Assembly: GCA_025351355.1 (NCBI GenBank)
Contig: JANXWC010000148.1
Span: 1 to 64,000 of the forward strand
Reading direction: 5' to 3'
DNA: 64,000 nt
Source: Hyphomicrobiaceae bacterium
GTDB lineage: Bacteria; Pseudomonadota; Alphaproteobacteria; Rhizobiales; Hyphomicrobiaceae
The translations under genes and the position numbers were made by a program. Every line of letters starts with the position of its first letter. The stretch's first letter is position 1. Below the pieces are notes generated by a model. It worked only from the letters and a program-made list of their open reading frames with translations, made no database searches and had not been told where the DNA came from. Shown here piece after piece: positions 8,081 through 16,889 of the stretch.

Positions 8081-9163
8081 TCATTTCGCCAGATAGTTGC
8101 GATGCACCCACGCACCATCGGCCTTACGGGCTTCGACGTACAGCGACTTCTCGTTGTCGCGCAACTCCTGCCGCGCCAACGCGCCGATTGGTTTTTCCTC
8201 GCTTTTGCCGGCTTCCGCCTGTGCGAGGAACGCGGCGACATCGCCGGTCGAGGGCACCGCAGAAGCCGTGCTTTTACCGGCTTCACCTATGGCTTCCGTT
8301 GCACTTGCCGCCAGCAATTTCGACCACATTTTTTTGAACAGTCCGTTGGACGGATACTGGTCGGCACTGTTGATGCGCCCGTTGACGGCGAAGACGTAGC
8401 CGATGATGTCGCCGTCGACGGCCTTGTCCTCAAGTCCCGCAATATAGGCTGCACGCGTGGCTTTGACTTTGTCGTTTTCCAAGCTGAGTTGCAGGCTAGA
8501 CGTCGATTGCGCGGCAGCAACCGGCGCGCCCAACCTCTCGCTCAATTTATTCTGGACGCCGGCGACGGCTGCCCACATTTCAGCTTGTCGCGTACTCGTC
8601 TCGTCGCGGACGATTGGTGAGGTCCGCCGCATGGTAGATGTCGTCGCGCTGGCGTCGGGATAGGCGACCGCTGGCTTCGGCGGAGCCTTCATGGCGAGCT
8701 TCGCCTCGCGCGAGGGTAGGCCTTCCGCAGCGCTTGCAAACTGCCTGACGTCTTCGACACCGCGCCTCGACCAGCGCCCCTGCTCGACGCAGAAACTGCC
8801 GATCGACACCACCCCTGATTTACCGGGCAGGATCATGCTGACCATCAGCACACGGTCCTGTTGCCCGCCTTTGACGATATCACCGGCCTGGATGAAGACG
8901 TCAGCGTCACCGGTATTTTCGATTTCAAGATTATTGACGCTGCCGGTTTCGCGCAGTTTGACGGTGCCTTTGGCCAGCGCTTCGACAAGCGTCAAAGGTA
9001 CCGGGCCACCGGCGCTTTGACCGTGAATGAAGTAGACGGCCAAGTTGTCGTGCAGATAGGGGCCGGAGAGTTTGGGTTGCGCGAGGGAGCGCGCGGGTTG
9101 GGCCGAACCGAGCCCGAAAGCTGCGGCTGAAACGGCCATGGCGGCAAGCGTGAAAAAGCGCAT
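8081..9163 (-). CDS. exported DUF6569 (ARPP-1-like) family protein
   Basis: The 360 residues start with a clear signal peptide (MRFFTLAAMAVSAAAFGLGSAQPARS). The first half carries a conserved block I associate with DUF6569/ARPP-1 proteins: YFIHG, TLVEALAKGTVKLRETGSVN, DVFIQAGDIVKGGQQDRVL and IGSFCVEQGRWSRRG. No biochemical function is known to me. ATG 9163 is chosen over a TTG 27 bases upstream because it opens exactly at the signal peptide. The gene is divergent from the malonyl-CoA synthetase gene and has no obvious metabolic link to it. Confidence 0.75.
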   Translation of the reverse strand: MRFFTLAAMAVSAAAFGLGSAQPARSLAQPKLSGPYLHDNLAVYFIHGQSAGGPVPLTLVEALAKGTVKLRETGSVNNLEIENTGDADVFIQAGDIVKGGQQDRVLMVSMILPGKSGVVSIGSFCVEQGRWSRRGVEDVRQFASAAEGLPSREAKLAMKAPPKPAVAYPDASATTSTMRRTSPIVRDETSTRQAEMWAAVAGVQNKLSERLGAPVAAAQSTSSLQLSLENDKVKATRAAYIAGLEDKAVDGDIIGYVFAVNGRINSADQYPSNGLFKKMWSKLLAASATEAIGEAGKSTASAVPSTGDVAAFLAQAEAGKSEEKPIGALARQELRDNEKSLYVEARKADGAWVHRNYLAK

Positions 9164-9406
9164 TAGACAAACCTTTCCAAAAGCAAACAACAGTCATTCC
9201 TGGTTAAGCGCCTAATGCGGCAGGCTTTTGTGTCGAGGGTGACGCCATCGCGGCGGCGCCGTGACGCTCTCATGGCGAGGCTGAGACAAAAGCATGGCCG
9301 TTGCAGTTGCCGCCTGTCGGAGATAAGGAAACGCGGCAGTTACCGTGCTCCAATACCATCCGTCCCAAATCGGTGACGAGCTTGGTTCGCGCCGATCAAG
9401 AGTGAG

Positions 9407-10936
9407 ATGATGACCGACCACAATCTCTTTACAAGGCTTGAGGCTGCCATGTTGGCGGCCGGCAAAGGCGTGGCCTTCGAACAATCCGACGGCTTCACGC
9501 TGCGCTACGATCAAGTGCTCGGCATTGTGGGACGCTTCGCCAACACGCTTGTGGCACTTGGTGTCAAACCCGGCGACCGCGTCATGGTGCAGGCCGAAAA
9601 ATCAATCACGTCAGTGTGCATCTACTTGGCCACGTTGAAGGTCGGCGCCGTCTACAATCCACTCAACACGGCCTATACGACTGCCGAACTCGATTACTTC
9701 ATCACCGACGCCGAACCGGCCGTTCTGCTGGTCTCCAAGGCGGCTAAGCCTTCGCTCGCAGCACTGCCTGCCGCCAAGGGTATTCGCGCCATCGAAACGC
9801 TCGAAGCGGATGGCACCGGCTCGATTCTAGATCTGGCGTTCAAGCAAGGCGATGTCCATCCTACCGTGCCGCGCGCGCCCAACGATCTCGCCGCGCTTCT
9901 TTATACGTCCGGCACCACCGGTCGCTCCAAGGGCGCGATGATCACCCACGAAAACCTCGTTTCCAACGTGGAGACCTTGTGCAAGTCCTGGGGCTTCAGC
10001 AATACCGACGTGTTGTTGCACGCCTTGCCGATTTTCCATGTGCACGGACTGTTCGTCGCGCTCCACACGGCACTATTGGCAGGCGCCAAAATCCTCTGGC
10101 ACACGAAGTTCGATCTCGCCGCAGTGCTTGCTGACCTGCCGAAGGCCACGGTGATGATGGGCGTGCCGACGTTTTACACGCGCATGCTGGGAAGCCCCGC
10201 ATTGACCAAAGATGCGTGTCGCAAACTGCGCCTCGTCGTTGCCGGCTCGGCGCCACTGCTGGCGGAGACGCACGTCGAATTCAAAGCGCGAACCGGGCTG
10301 GAGATTGTCGAGCGTTACGGCATGACCGAGACGGGCATGATTACGTCGAATCCGTATAACGAAGGGGCCAGAATTGCCGGTTCCGTCGGATTTGCCTTGC
10401 CGGGGATTTCCGTGCGCATCGCCACCGCAGAAGGCAAGCCGCTCCCTGCCGGCGAAACCGGCGTTCTGGAAGTCAAAGGCCCGAACGTCTTTTCTGGTTA
10501 CTGGCGCAATGCCGAAAAAACCAAGGACGAATTCCGCTCCGACGGCTATTTCATATCCGGCGATCTGGCGACGATGGCAGCGGACGGCCGGGTCGCCATC
10601 GTCGGCCGTGCCAAGGACTTGATCATTTCCGGCGGTTTCAATGTCTATCCGAAAGAAATCGAGGACGAAATCAACGCCATTCCCGGCATTGGCGAGGCGG
10701 CCGTCATCGGTCTGCCGCATCCCGACTTCGGCGAGGGCGTCGCAGCGGTAGTCACTGGCGGCGCCGGCCAGCAAGCGCCGCTGGAGCAAGAGATCATGGC
10801 CCGGCTCGGTACCCGCCTCGCGAAGTTCAAGCTGCCTAAACGGGTCTTCGTAGTCGCCGAACTGCCACGCAATGCGATGGGCAAGGTGCAAAAAGCGGAG
10901 CTGCGTAAGACATACGACGCTACCTTCAAATCCTGA
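9407..10936 (+). CDS. matB: malonyl-CoA synthetase
   Basis: The 509-residue ANL-superfamily ligase should activate malonate (or methylmalonate) to its CoA thioester. The P-loop-like motif YTSGTTGRSKGA, the substrate region MMGVPTFYTRML, the A5 motif ERYGMTETGM, the hinge GRAKDLIISGGFNVYP and the A10 motif PRNAMGKVQKAEL are all present and match MatB as remembered. Two ATGs are adjacent (9407 and 9410). No malonate decarboxylase or transporter is beside it, so it may salvage malonate or make methylmalonyl-CoA. A different short-chain acyl-CoA synthetase specificity cannot be excluded. Confidence 0.87.
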   Translation: MMTDHNLFTRLEAAMLAAGKGVAFEQSDGFTLRYDQVLGIVGRFANTLVALGVKPGDRVMVQAEKSITSVCIYLATLKVGAVYNPLNTAYTTAELDYFITDAEPAVLLVSKAAKPSLAALPAAKGIRAIETLEADGTGSILDLAFKQGDVHPTVPRAPNDLAALLYTSGTTGRSKGAMITHENLVSNVETLCKSWGFSNTDVLLHALPIFHVHGLFVALHTALLAGAKILWHTKFDLAAVLADLPKATVMMGVPTFYTRMLGSPALTKDACRKLRLVVAGSAPLLAETHVEFKARTGLEIVERYGMTETGMITSNPYNEGARIAGSVGFALPGISVRIATAEGKPLPAGETGVLEVKGPNVFSGYWRNAEKTKDEFRSDGYFISGDLATMAADGRVAIVGRAKDLIISGGFNVYPKEIEDEINAIPGIGEAAVIGLPHPDFGEGVAAVVTGGAGQQAPLEQEIMARLGTRLAKFKLPKRVFVVAELPRNAMGKVQKAELRKTYDATFKS

Positions 10937-11134
10937 CGCGAGGCCATTTCCTCGGTTAGGTCGGCATCTCTGAGTTGTGACTTCAACTCGCTAATCGCAA
11001 TGAGATTTCGTAAATTGGCGGAAATAGGTTAGTGTCTAACGGTAGACGGGGCGCTAACAAGCATTTGTCGCGCATCGCCGCGAGCGGGGCTTTTTGCGGA
11101 TTTCCAACGTTGTATAGTCGTTTAGGTGCGTACC

Positions 11135-11476
11135 ATGGCTCTCGATCAGTTCGGCAATTCGACCTCCTATCTCAATGGACTGAATTTCGATCCACGACGC
11201 GATATTTCGCAAGGCGGCGACCGCGACAACGGCTATGACAATCACCGCGAACTGCCGGACGATTCAATGGAGCGCATTCGCGACTTGATTCTGGGCGATC
11301 TGCGCCGCGGCTGGGACGCCCGCCTGCAGACGCTCGAAACTCGGTTACAGATGCTCGAAGACAAGGTCGACGCTCTTCGTCATGAGACTGCCGACGCCCG
11401 CCGGGAGCATCTGTCAGCGCTCGCCGAAGGCATCAATGAATTGGGCCAGCACGTTCGTCGCCTGGGCCGTCCCTGA
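11135..11476 (+). CDS. small coiled-coil protein heading the GTPase module
   Basis: The 113 residues show no signal peptide or membrane helix. The first 40 are Asn/Asp/Gly-rich and look disordered. Residues about 45-110 have strong heptad character (DLILGDLRRGWDARLQTLE, then LQMLEDKVDALRHE), predicting a coiled coil. ATG 11135 is preferred to GTG 11126 because AGGTG at 11124-11128 is correctly spaced. The family is not recognised. It precedes the OmpA-domain, GTPase, kinase and receiver genes on the same strand with a gap of 82 bases, so it may be a scaffold or partner of that module. Confidence 0.7.
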   Translation: MALDQFGNSTSYLNGLNFDPRRDISQGGDRDNGYDNHRELPDDSMERIRDLILGDLRRGWDARLQTLETRLQMLEDKVDALRHETADARREHLSALAEGINELGQHVRRLGRP

Positions 11477-11558
11477 TCACATCTACATTAGACTTACCAG
11501 CCGCGAGGGCAACGGCTTTGATCGCTCCAGAAGTGCCTGCGCCTGAGGTACCACGTCG

Positions 11559-13754
11559 ATGACCAGTCCGCCGACGCCGCAGGGCGTCAATCTGCTCAAG
11601 GAATTGCTGTTCGACCGCGAAGCGCGCCGTTTGGACGAATTGAGCCGCAGGATCGACGCGGAATCAACCTCCGCCGCCGACCGCGCAAAAGCGCTGGCCG
11701 ACCGCATCGACATCGTGTTCGAACGGGCAGGCACCGAAGAGCGTCTGCTGCACAGCGTGTCATTGATCATCGATGGTGCGTTGCGTGAAGCGGAAGTGAC
11801 GCGGCATGAGCCGTTGAGCAAGGCCATTGCGCCGCTGATCGTGCAGACCATCAAGACCCAATTGCGCGACAGCCAGGATGAGATGGTCGACGCGCTGTAT
11901 CCCATCACCGGCCGGCTGGTGAAAAGTTACGTTCAGGCCGAAATCAACAAACGCATGATCGAGATCAACGCGCGGCTTGGCGGCGGGCGACCGGCGTTGG
12001 ATGCCAAAAGTGCTGCAACCGGTGTTCCCGTCGGTGACCTCGCGCTGGCCGAGGCAAACCGCTTGGAGGTCGAGGAGGTGTTCCTGGTCCGCCGCGGCTC
12101 CGGCGAAATGTTAGCCCACTGGGAAAAACCAGAGCCGGATATTTCGGTGCCGGCGGCGCAGCGTCCCGGCGGCTCCAACCGCGATGTTCTCATCTCCGGA
12201 TACATCAGCGGAATCATGTCGTTTTCCGAAGAGGCATTCGGCGCCAATCCCGGCAGTTTCCGCACTTTGGAACTGGAAAATGGTGAACGGATTTTCGTGC
12301 GGGGATCACCGGCCCATCTCCTCGCCGTGCGGTGCCGCGGCAATGCAGGGGCCTCAGCCGAACAGGTCATCGACGAAGTCTTCCTTGATACCTTGGAGCG
12401 CTACCAACAGATACTTTCGGCAGACAGTGCGATGCGCCGTGCAGACGGATCAGGCAGCACGGCAGTCGAAACCCAGAACCAGACGCGGCAAGAAATTGCC
12501 GCTATCCTGCCCGCTCTCAGCAAGTCCATTGAGAAGCAAACCGCTGAGCGCCAGACCTCCCTCGCCGTGCAGAGTGCCGCGCCGCCAGCGGCAGGTTTCG
12601 CGCGCCTGTATGCCTTGGCGGCCTTGGTGGTGACGCCCTTTCTGATATGGGGCGGGTGGTCGGCGTATATGAGCTTTCAAACGCTGCGCACCGAGAGCGC
12701 GGCCAATCGTGTTCTTGAAACAGTGGATGAAGTCCGCGGCATACCGCCCAAAATAGAGGTGGAGCGTGGCGGCCGCGCGCTGACGATCACTGGCTTTGTA
12801 CCGACCATCAGGCTGCGCGATCAAATTCTATCGCGCCTCGGCCAGGAGGTGCCGCAGGCAAACGTGCGCAATCATCTCGCGGTATTGCCGCCAGGTAGCG
12901 CGGAGTTGGAAGCTACATTGGCCGAATTGCGTCGCGACGCCGAGCGGCAACGTGTCGAAGCCTCGGCCGCCACGGTCACGCGTACGCTGGCGCGCATCCG
13001 CCAACGGCTGCAACCGGCTCAGGCGATGATCGTGCAGGTACAGAACCGCACACAGCGACCATCAGCTACCCTTGTCGACCTCGGTAAGTCGCTCGAAGTC
13101 GCGATTGAGAAAGCCGCAGCGGTCGGCGCCGATGCACAAAACCAACTCGAAGCGCTTTGGCTGGCGCTCACGCAGGCCGAGGCGCAATTAGCTGCTGTGA
13201 TGGGTGTGCAGTCGCCAGCAATCTCGCGCGCTGACGCTCGTCCGGTTGGGCGGCTTGAACTGGCCGAAGATTGCAGTCTGATGGCGGAACGTATCGGTGC
13301 GGTAGCGCTCGGCCTCGCACTTCCCACCGAGGTCACGACACTGGCGGCCAAAATCGATCGCTTCCGCCTGCCGACAGCACGCGACGAGTTGGAGAAGTTC
13401 GTTCGCACCACCGCTATCTTCTTCGACAACGGTGCCGACGTGCGCGACGCAAATTCAACTGCAGCGACGCTTGATCAGTTGGCGCGCCAGCTCCGCGACA
13501 ATCCCGACATCGTATTGCGCGTGGTTGGCTACACCGACGAGCGTGGAGGCCAAGCCATCAACACCAACCTTGCCCAGATGCGGGCCGACCGGGTAGCAGC
13601 ACTGCTCATCGACCGCGGGGTTGCGAGCGGTCGTCTCATTGCCGTCGGACGCCTCGCAGGCAAGGACCTGACGCGCACTTCCGGAACCGGCAGCGCCAAC
13701 CGCCGCGTGGAATTCGAACTGGGCTTTTCGGGCGAGACCAACGGAGCGCCATAA
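11559..13754 (+). CDS. membrane protein with cytoplasmic Roadblock/longin-like region, BON-like and C-terminal OmpA domains
   Basis: 731 residues. 1-340 lack a signal peptide and should be cytoplasmic. Within them, about 171-285 run VEEVFLVRRGSGEMLAHW, helix, RTLELENGERIFVRG, HLLAVRC, an order of elements like the Roadblock/longin sensors that pair with small GTPases (inference). One membrane helix is at 348-368. About 384-443 resembles a BON domain, 450-550 is coiled-coil rich, and 616-722 is an OmpA/MotB peptidoglycan-binding domain (FFDNGADV, GYTDERGG, LAQMRADRVAALL, NRRVEF). The Ras-like GTPase gene starts 2 bases after its stop, so the two are surely co-translated. It is best read as an envelope-anchored receptor or regulator for that GTPase. 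Confidence 0.82.
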   Translation: MTSPPTPQGVNLLKELLFDREARRLDELSRRIDAESTSAADRAKALADRIDIVFERAGTEERLLHSVSLIIDGALREAEVTRHEPLSKAIAPLIVQTIKTQLRDSQDEMVDALYPITGRLVKSYVQAEINKRMIEINARLGGGRPALDAKSAATGVPVGDLALAEANRLEVEEVFLVRRGSGEMLAHWEKPEPDISVPAAQRPGGSNRDVLISGYISGIMSFSEEAFGANPGSFRTLELENGERIFVRGSPAHLLAVRCRGNAGASAEQVIDEVFLDTLERYQQILSADSAMRRADGSGSTAVETQNQTRQEIAAILPALSKSIEKQTAERQTSLAVQSAAPPAAGFARLYALAALVVTPFLIWGGWSAYMSFQTLRTESAANRVLETVDEVRGIPPKIEVERGGRALTITGFVPTIRLRDQILSRLGQEVPQANVRNHLAVLPPGSAELEATLAELRRDAERQRVEASAATVTRTLARIRQRLQPAQAMIVQVQNRTQRPSATLVDLGKSLEVAIEKAAAVGADAQNQLEALWLALTQAEAQLAAVMGVQSPAISRADARPVGRLELAEDCSLMAERIGAVALGLALPTEVTTLAAKIDRFRLPTARDELEKFVRTTAIFFDNGADVRDANSTAATLDQLARQLRDNPDIVLRVVGYTDERGGQAINTNLAQMRADRVAALLIDRGVASGRLIAVGRLAGKDLTRTSGTGSANRRVEFELGFSGETNGAP

Positions 13755-13756
13755 CC

Positions 13757-14269
13757 ATGCGCAAAAAACTGGTGCTGCTCGGTGAAATGGCTGTCGGCAA
13801 GACGTCGATCGTCCGTCGCCTCGTGCACGATCGGTTCGAGGGCAATTACAAAGGCACGTTGGGCCACGATATCTACGCCTACACATTGCCCGGCCTGGGT
13901 CCGCAGCAAGATCAAAGCCTCGAGCTTGTGATCTGGGATACGGACGGCGGGCTCGGCATGAGCGCGTTCCATATCGACGCCGCCGTCAAAGGCGCCAGTG
14001 CTGTCATCATCGTCGCCGACGTTACTCGCCCTCGGACGCTCACGACCATGTCATCGCTGTCCCGAGAGTGCGACAGTCACTTGCCGGGACGACCTGCTTT
14101 TTTGGTCTTCAACAAAGTCGACGTGCTCGGTCCGACTGCGGAATTCACCGTTCCCACCGATCTGGCGGCCTCCGGCAACGACTTTTTAAAAACCAGCGCC
14201 AAATCGGGCGAGAACATCAAAGAAGCCTTCATTCATGTCGCCAATGCCATCCTCCGCCGTGGCCTGTGA
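13757..14269 (+). CDS. Ras/Rab-like small GTPase
   Basis: The 170 residues are a stand-alone G domain with all five boxes: G1 GEMAVGKTS (9-17), G2 Thr34 in GTLGHD, G3 WDTDGG (60-65), G4 NKVD (119-122) and G5 TSAK (146-149). It is closer to eukaryotic-type Ras/Rab proteins than to TrmE/Era GTPases and is probably of the prokaryotic Rup/MglA-like group. No lipidation motif or membrane helix is seen. Where Ras has Ala59 and Gln61, this protein has Asp63 and Gly65, so slow intrinsic hydrolysis and dependence on a partner are predicted. It is packed between the OmpA-domain gene and the histidine kinase gene, which overlaps its end. Confidence 0.9.
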   Translation: MRKKLVLLGEMAVGKTSIVRRLVHDRFEGNYKGTLGHDIYAYTLPGLGPQQDQSLELVIWDTDGGLGMSAFHIDAAVKGASAVIIVADVTRPRTLTTMSSLSRECDSHLPGRPAFLVFNKVDVLGPTAEFTVPTDLAASGNDFLKTSAKSGENIKEAFIHVANAILRRGL

Positions 14270-15434
14270 GGCCGGCGATATATCCGGCCCGGAGCTTCCG
14301 GATCCGCTGATCGACGCCGCGTTGACTTTGGCCGAACAGGACGCGGTGGGCGTCATATGGTTGGCGCCGGATTTGACAGTGCTGAGCACGGCCGGGAACC
14401 TTCCGGCCGGGTTGATCATCGGTTCGCCCGTGTCGAAAGGGCTCATTCCATTGATCGGCTTGGATGCCGAGCTCCTTGCGCTCAAGTCTCAAGTGGTGCC
14501 CGACCCGATCCGATTGGCGAATATCGCCGTCATGACGCACGATGAAACAAAGTCGCAGCGCTTCAATATTATCATTTTTTGGAACCGGCAGCGCGGGCGT
14601 TTCCTCGTTTTATTGAGTAAAATTTTCAAGCAGAGCACGCCTACTGCCGAACTCGATCAGGAGATCCGGCGCCGACGTCTGATCGAACAGGATCTTGCGG
14701 CAAAGTCCGTTGAGTATGCGCGTATCAATGAGCAACTGGAGGAATTTGCCTACGTCATCAGCCACGATCTCAATACGCCGCTACGCGCGCTCCGCTATCT
14801 GAGCGGCGACATTCAAAACGCGCTTTCTGACCGCGACCTCCCAGTAGATGCAGCGGCTCTATCTGAGGCAGCCGAAGCCATCGCGGTGCAGACCCGCCGC
14901 ATGTCCAAGATGCTGGCAGATCTGCTCGACTATTCGCGTATCGGTCGCGTGCACGAAGCCATCGAGTGCGTTTCCACGCGTGCCCTGATTACTGAGATTG
15001 TCACCAGTCTTCGGCCGACCACGAAGCTGGAGCTGCTGCTTGCCGGTGATTGGCCGGTTTTCAACACCGCGGTCGTGCCGTTGGATCTGGTGTTGCGCAA
15101 CCTCGTCGAAAACGCCGTCAAGCATCATGATCGCGAGAATGGCCGGATCGAAATCAGCGCCGAGACCCGTGGATCTGCTGTCGTTTTTTCCATTACTGAC
15201 GATGGGCGCGGCATTACGCGCGACTGGCAGCAGGCCATCTTCGAACCTTTCCGGAAGATCGACGACGCCCTTCACCCCGAGAGCAGCGGTATCGGCTTGG
15301 CCTTGGTCAAAAAAACGATTGCCGCTATTGGCGGGACGATCGAGGTCCAGTCCGCAGCGCCTGACCGCCGTGGCACCACTTTTATCGTCAAATGGCCTCT
15401 CAAATTAGCAGACAACGACCGATCAAGCCCTTGA
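14235..15434 (+). CDS. soluble sensor histidine kinase of the GTPase module
   Basis: The 399 residues have no membrane segment. The N-terminal part (about 25-135) looks like a PAS-type sensor (VIWLAPDLTVLSTAGN). A coiled coil leads to the H-box AYVISHDLNTPLRAL with His177, a pattern shared with phytochrome-type kinases. The ATPase domain has N-box NLVENAVKHH (about 289-298), G1 DDGRGI, F-box FEPF and G2 SGIGLALVKK. The start overlaps the GTPase gene by 35 bases (or 26 if ATG 14244 is used), showing tight coupling. The phosphoacceptor is probably the receiver-only protein encoded next. Confidence 0.9.
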   Translation: MSPMPSSAVACEAGDISGPELPDPLIDAALTLAEQDAVGVIWLAPDLTVLSTAGNLPAGLIIGSPVSKGLIPLIGLDAELLALKSQVVPDPIRLANIAVMTHDETKSQRFNIIIFWNRQRGRFLVLLSKIFKQSTPTAELDQEIRRRRLIEQDLAAKSVEYARINEQLEEFAYVISHDLNTPLRALRYLSGDIQNALSDRDLPVDAAALSEAAEAIAVQTRRMSKMLADLLDYSRIGRVHEAIECVSTRALITEIVTSLRPTTKLELLLAGDWPVFNTAVVPLDLVLRNLVENAVKHHDRENGRIEISAETRGSAVVFSITDDGRGITRDWQQAIFEPFRKIDDALHPESSGIGLALVKKTIAAIGGTIEVQSAAPDRRGTTFIVKWPLKLADNDRSSP

Positions 15435-15617
15435 TCTTCATCGCATCGTTGACAATGCTGCCTTAAAATAGCGCTGGCGCGCACAACAGAAACTACCCCA
15501 TGATGAAGGTTGCCATGGTTTGGTCGTTTTCCACGCCATGGTAAGCTCTGCACCGGCTCTCAGCAGGGTAAAAAGTTGTTTGAGAAGCTGCAGTGCTCGC
15601 GAGCCGCGGAGGAACTG

Positions 15618-16148
15618 ATGCCGTTAACACCCAAAGGCACAGGCGGTGCTTTTCTTGAGCGCAAAAGCGCCCTCGCCATCGCCCGTCAGGCACGACCCCG
15701 CTTTAACGACATGCTCATCGTAGAGGATACAAATCTCGATGCGGCGCGATTGAAGGCCACGTTGCATTCAATCTTTGGTTACGAGATCATCACGCGTCAC
15801 GCGGCAACGCTAGGAGCCGCCCTCGATCGGGTGATCGAACGACAACCAGACTTGATTTTCCTCGATGACCACCTGAAACCCAGCGACAACGCCGCGCACA
15901 CCATCCCGTTTTTGCGCCGCTGCAACTACAGCGGCCCGATCATCGTCGTCAGCGGCATGCTCGATCGCAAGCGCGCGGCGATCCTGATCAAGGCCGGCGC
16001 CGCCGTTGCCATTCACAAAGACGCCCTGGACAGCGGCAGCATCGCCGAAGCCCTTGCCAAAATCCACGAACAGCCCATCAACGTTCCGGCGGCTGATCCA
16101 GACATTGATGAAAAAACGGCGACTGACGAAACGACCGCAAAATCCTAA
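15618..16148 (+). CDS. receiver-only response regulator
   Basis: The 176 residues form a single CheY-like domain with short tails. The acidic pocket is in MLIVEDTN, the phosphoacceptor is Asp83 in FLDDHL (78-85), the Ser/Thr switch is in IIVVSGM and the conserved lysine is in AIHKDAL. There is no DNA-binding or enzymatic output domain, so it should act by protein contact or as a phosphorelay step. ATG 15618 is fixed by GGAGG at 15608-15612; an open frame extends upstream to 15510 but lacks such support. It follows the kinase gene by 183 bases and is the last gene before the convergent gmk gene. Confidence 0.88.
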   Translation: MPLTPKGTGGAFLERKSALAIARQARPRFNDMLIVEDTNLDAARLKATLHSIFGYEIITRHAATLGAALDRVIERQPDLIFLDDHLKPSDNAAHTIPFLRRCNYSGPIIVVSGMLDRKRAAILIKAGAAVAIHKDALDSGSIAEALAKIHEQPINVPAADPDIDEKTATDETTAKS

Positions 16149-16177
16149 AGAATCCTCGCCCTCGCTCTCCCTCCACC

Positions 16178-16873
16178 CTACAGCTGATCGGTGATGTTGC
16201 GCACGAAGTGCGTCAACCCCAATTGCCGCCGGCGTTTCAATCGTTCGGCGGTGAGGATCGCCTGCAAGTGGGCATGGCTCTCGTCCAGGTCCCGGTTGAC
16301 GATGACGTAATCGTATTCCGCCCAGTGACTGATCTCTCCGCTGGCTTTCCGCATCCGTTTCGCCACGACCTCGGGTGTATCCTGCGCCCGCGATTTCAGG
16401 CGGCGCTCCAGCGTTTTTGCGTCAGGCGGCAGAATGAAAACGCGCACGAGATCATGGGGTAGCTGCTCGTTCAGTTGTTGTGCGCCCTGCCAATCGATGT
16501 CGAACAGCACATCGCGACCTGCGGCCATGGCGTCCATGACCGGCGCTTTCGGCGTGCCGTAGTGGTGATCGAATACAGCCGCCCATTCCAGCAACTCGGC
16601 TCGGTCGCGACGTCGCGCAAACTCCGCTTCAGCAATGAAATAGTAATCTTTGGCTTCGACCTCGCCCGACCGCGCCGACCGCGTCGTCACCGAAACCGAC
16701 ATGGCGATATGCCGGTCGCTGTCGACGAGGCGATGCGCCAGCGTCGTTTTGCCGGCCCCCGACGGCGACGACAGCACCAGCAGCAGTCCGCGTCGCTCAA
16801 TCCCAGCGCTCACCGCGGCGGCGCTGGTGGAACTGGCCCTCGTACGGACCTCTTTCGTAGCCTTGGATGGCAT
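16178..16873 (-). CDS. gmk: guanylate kinase
   Basis: The 231 residues begin with about 25 extra Ser/Thr/Ala-rich residues, then the canonical SSPSGAGKTTL P-loop, SVSVTTRSARSGEV (GMP binding), DYYFI, YGTPK and LFDIDWQGAQQL. The enzyme phosphorylates GMP to GDP in the cytoplasm. It follows yicC with a 16-base gap, a pairing common in alphaproteobacteria, and is convergent with the response regulator gene. Confidence 0.96.
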   Translation of the reverse strand: MPSKATKEVRTRASSTSAAAVSAGIERRGLLLVLSSPSGAGKTTLAHRLVDSDRHIAMSVSVTTRSARSGEVEAKDYYFIAEAEFARRRDRAELLEWAAVFDHHYGTPKAPVMDAMAAGRDVLFDIDWQGAQQLNEQLPHDLVRVFILPPDAKTLERRLKSRAQDTPEVVAKRMRKASGEISHWAEYDYVIVNRDLDESHAHLQAILTAERLKRRRQLGLTHFVRNITDQL

Positions 16874-16889
16874 ATCCGCTGGTTCGCTC

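Noticed and set aside
15447-15468. TTGACA and TAAAAT as a promoter for the response regulator
   Set aside because: The two words are only 9 bases apart, too close for a sigma-70 promoter, and no better -10 box was found at 16-18 bases.
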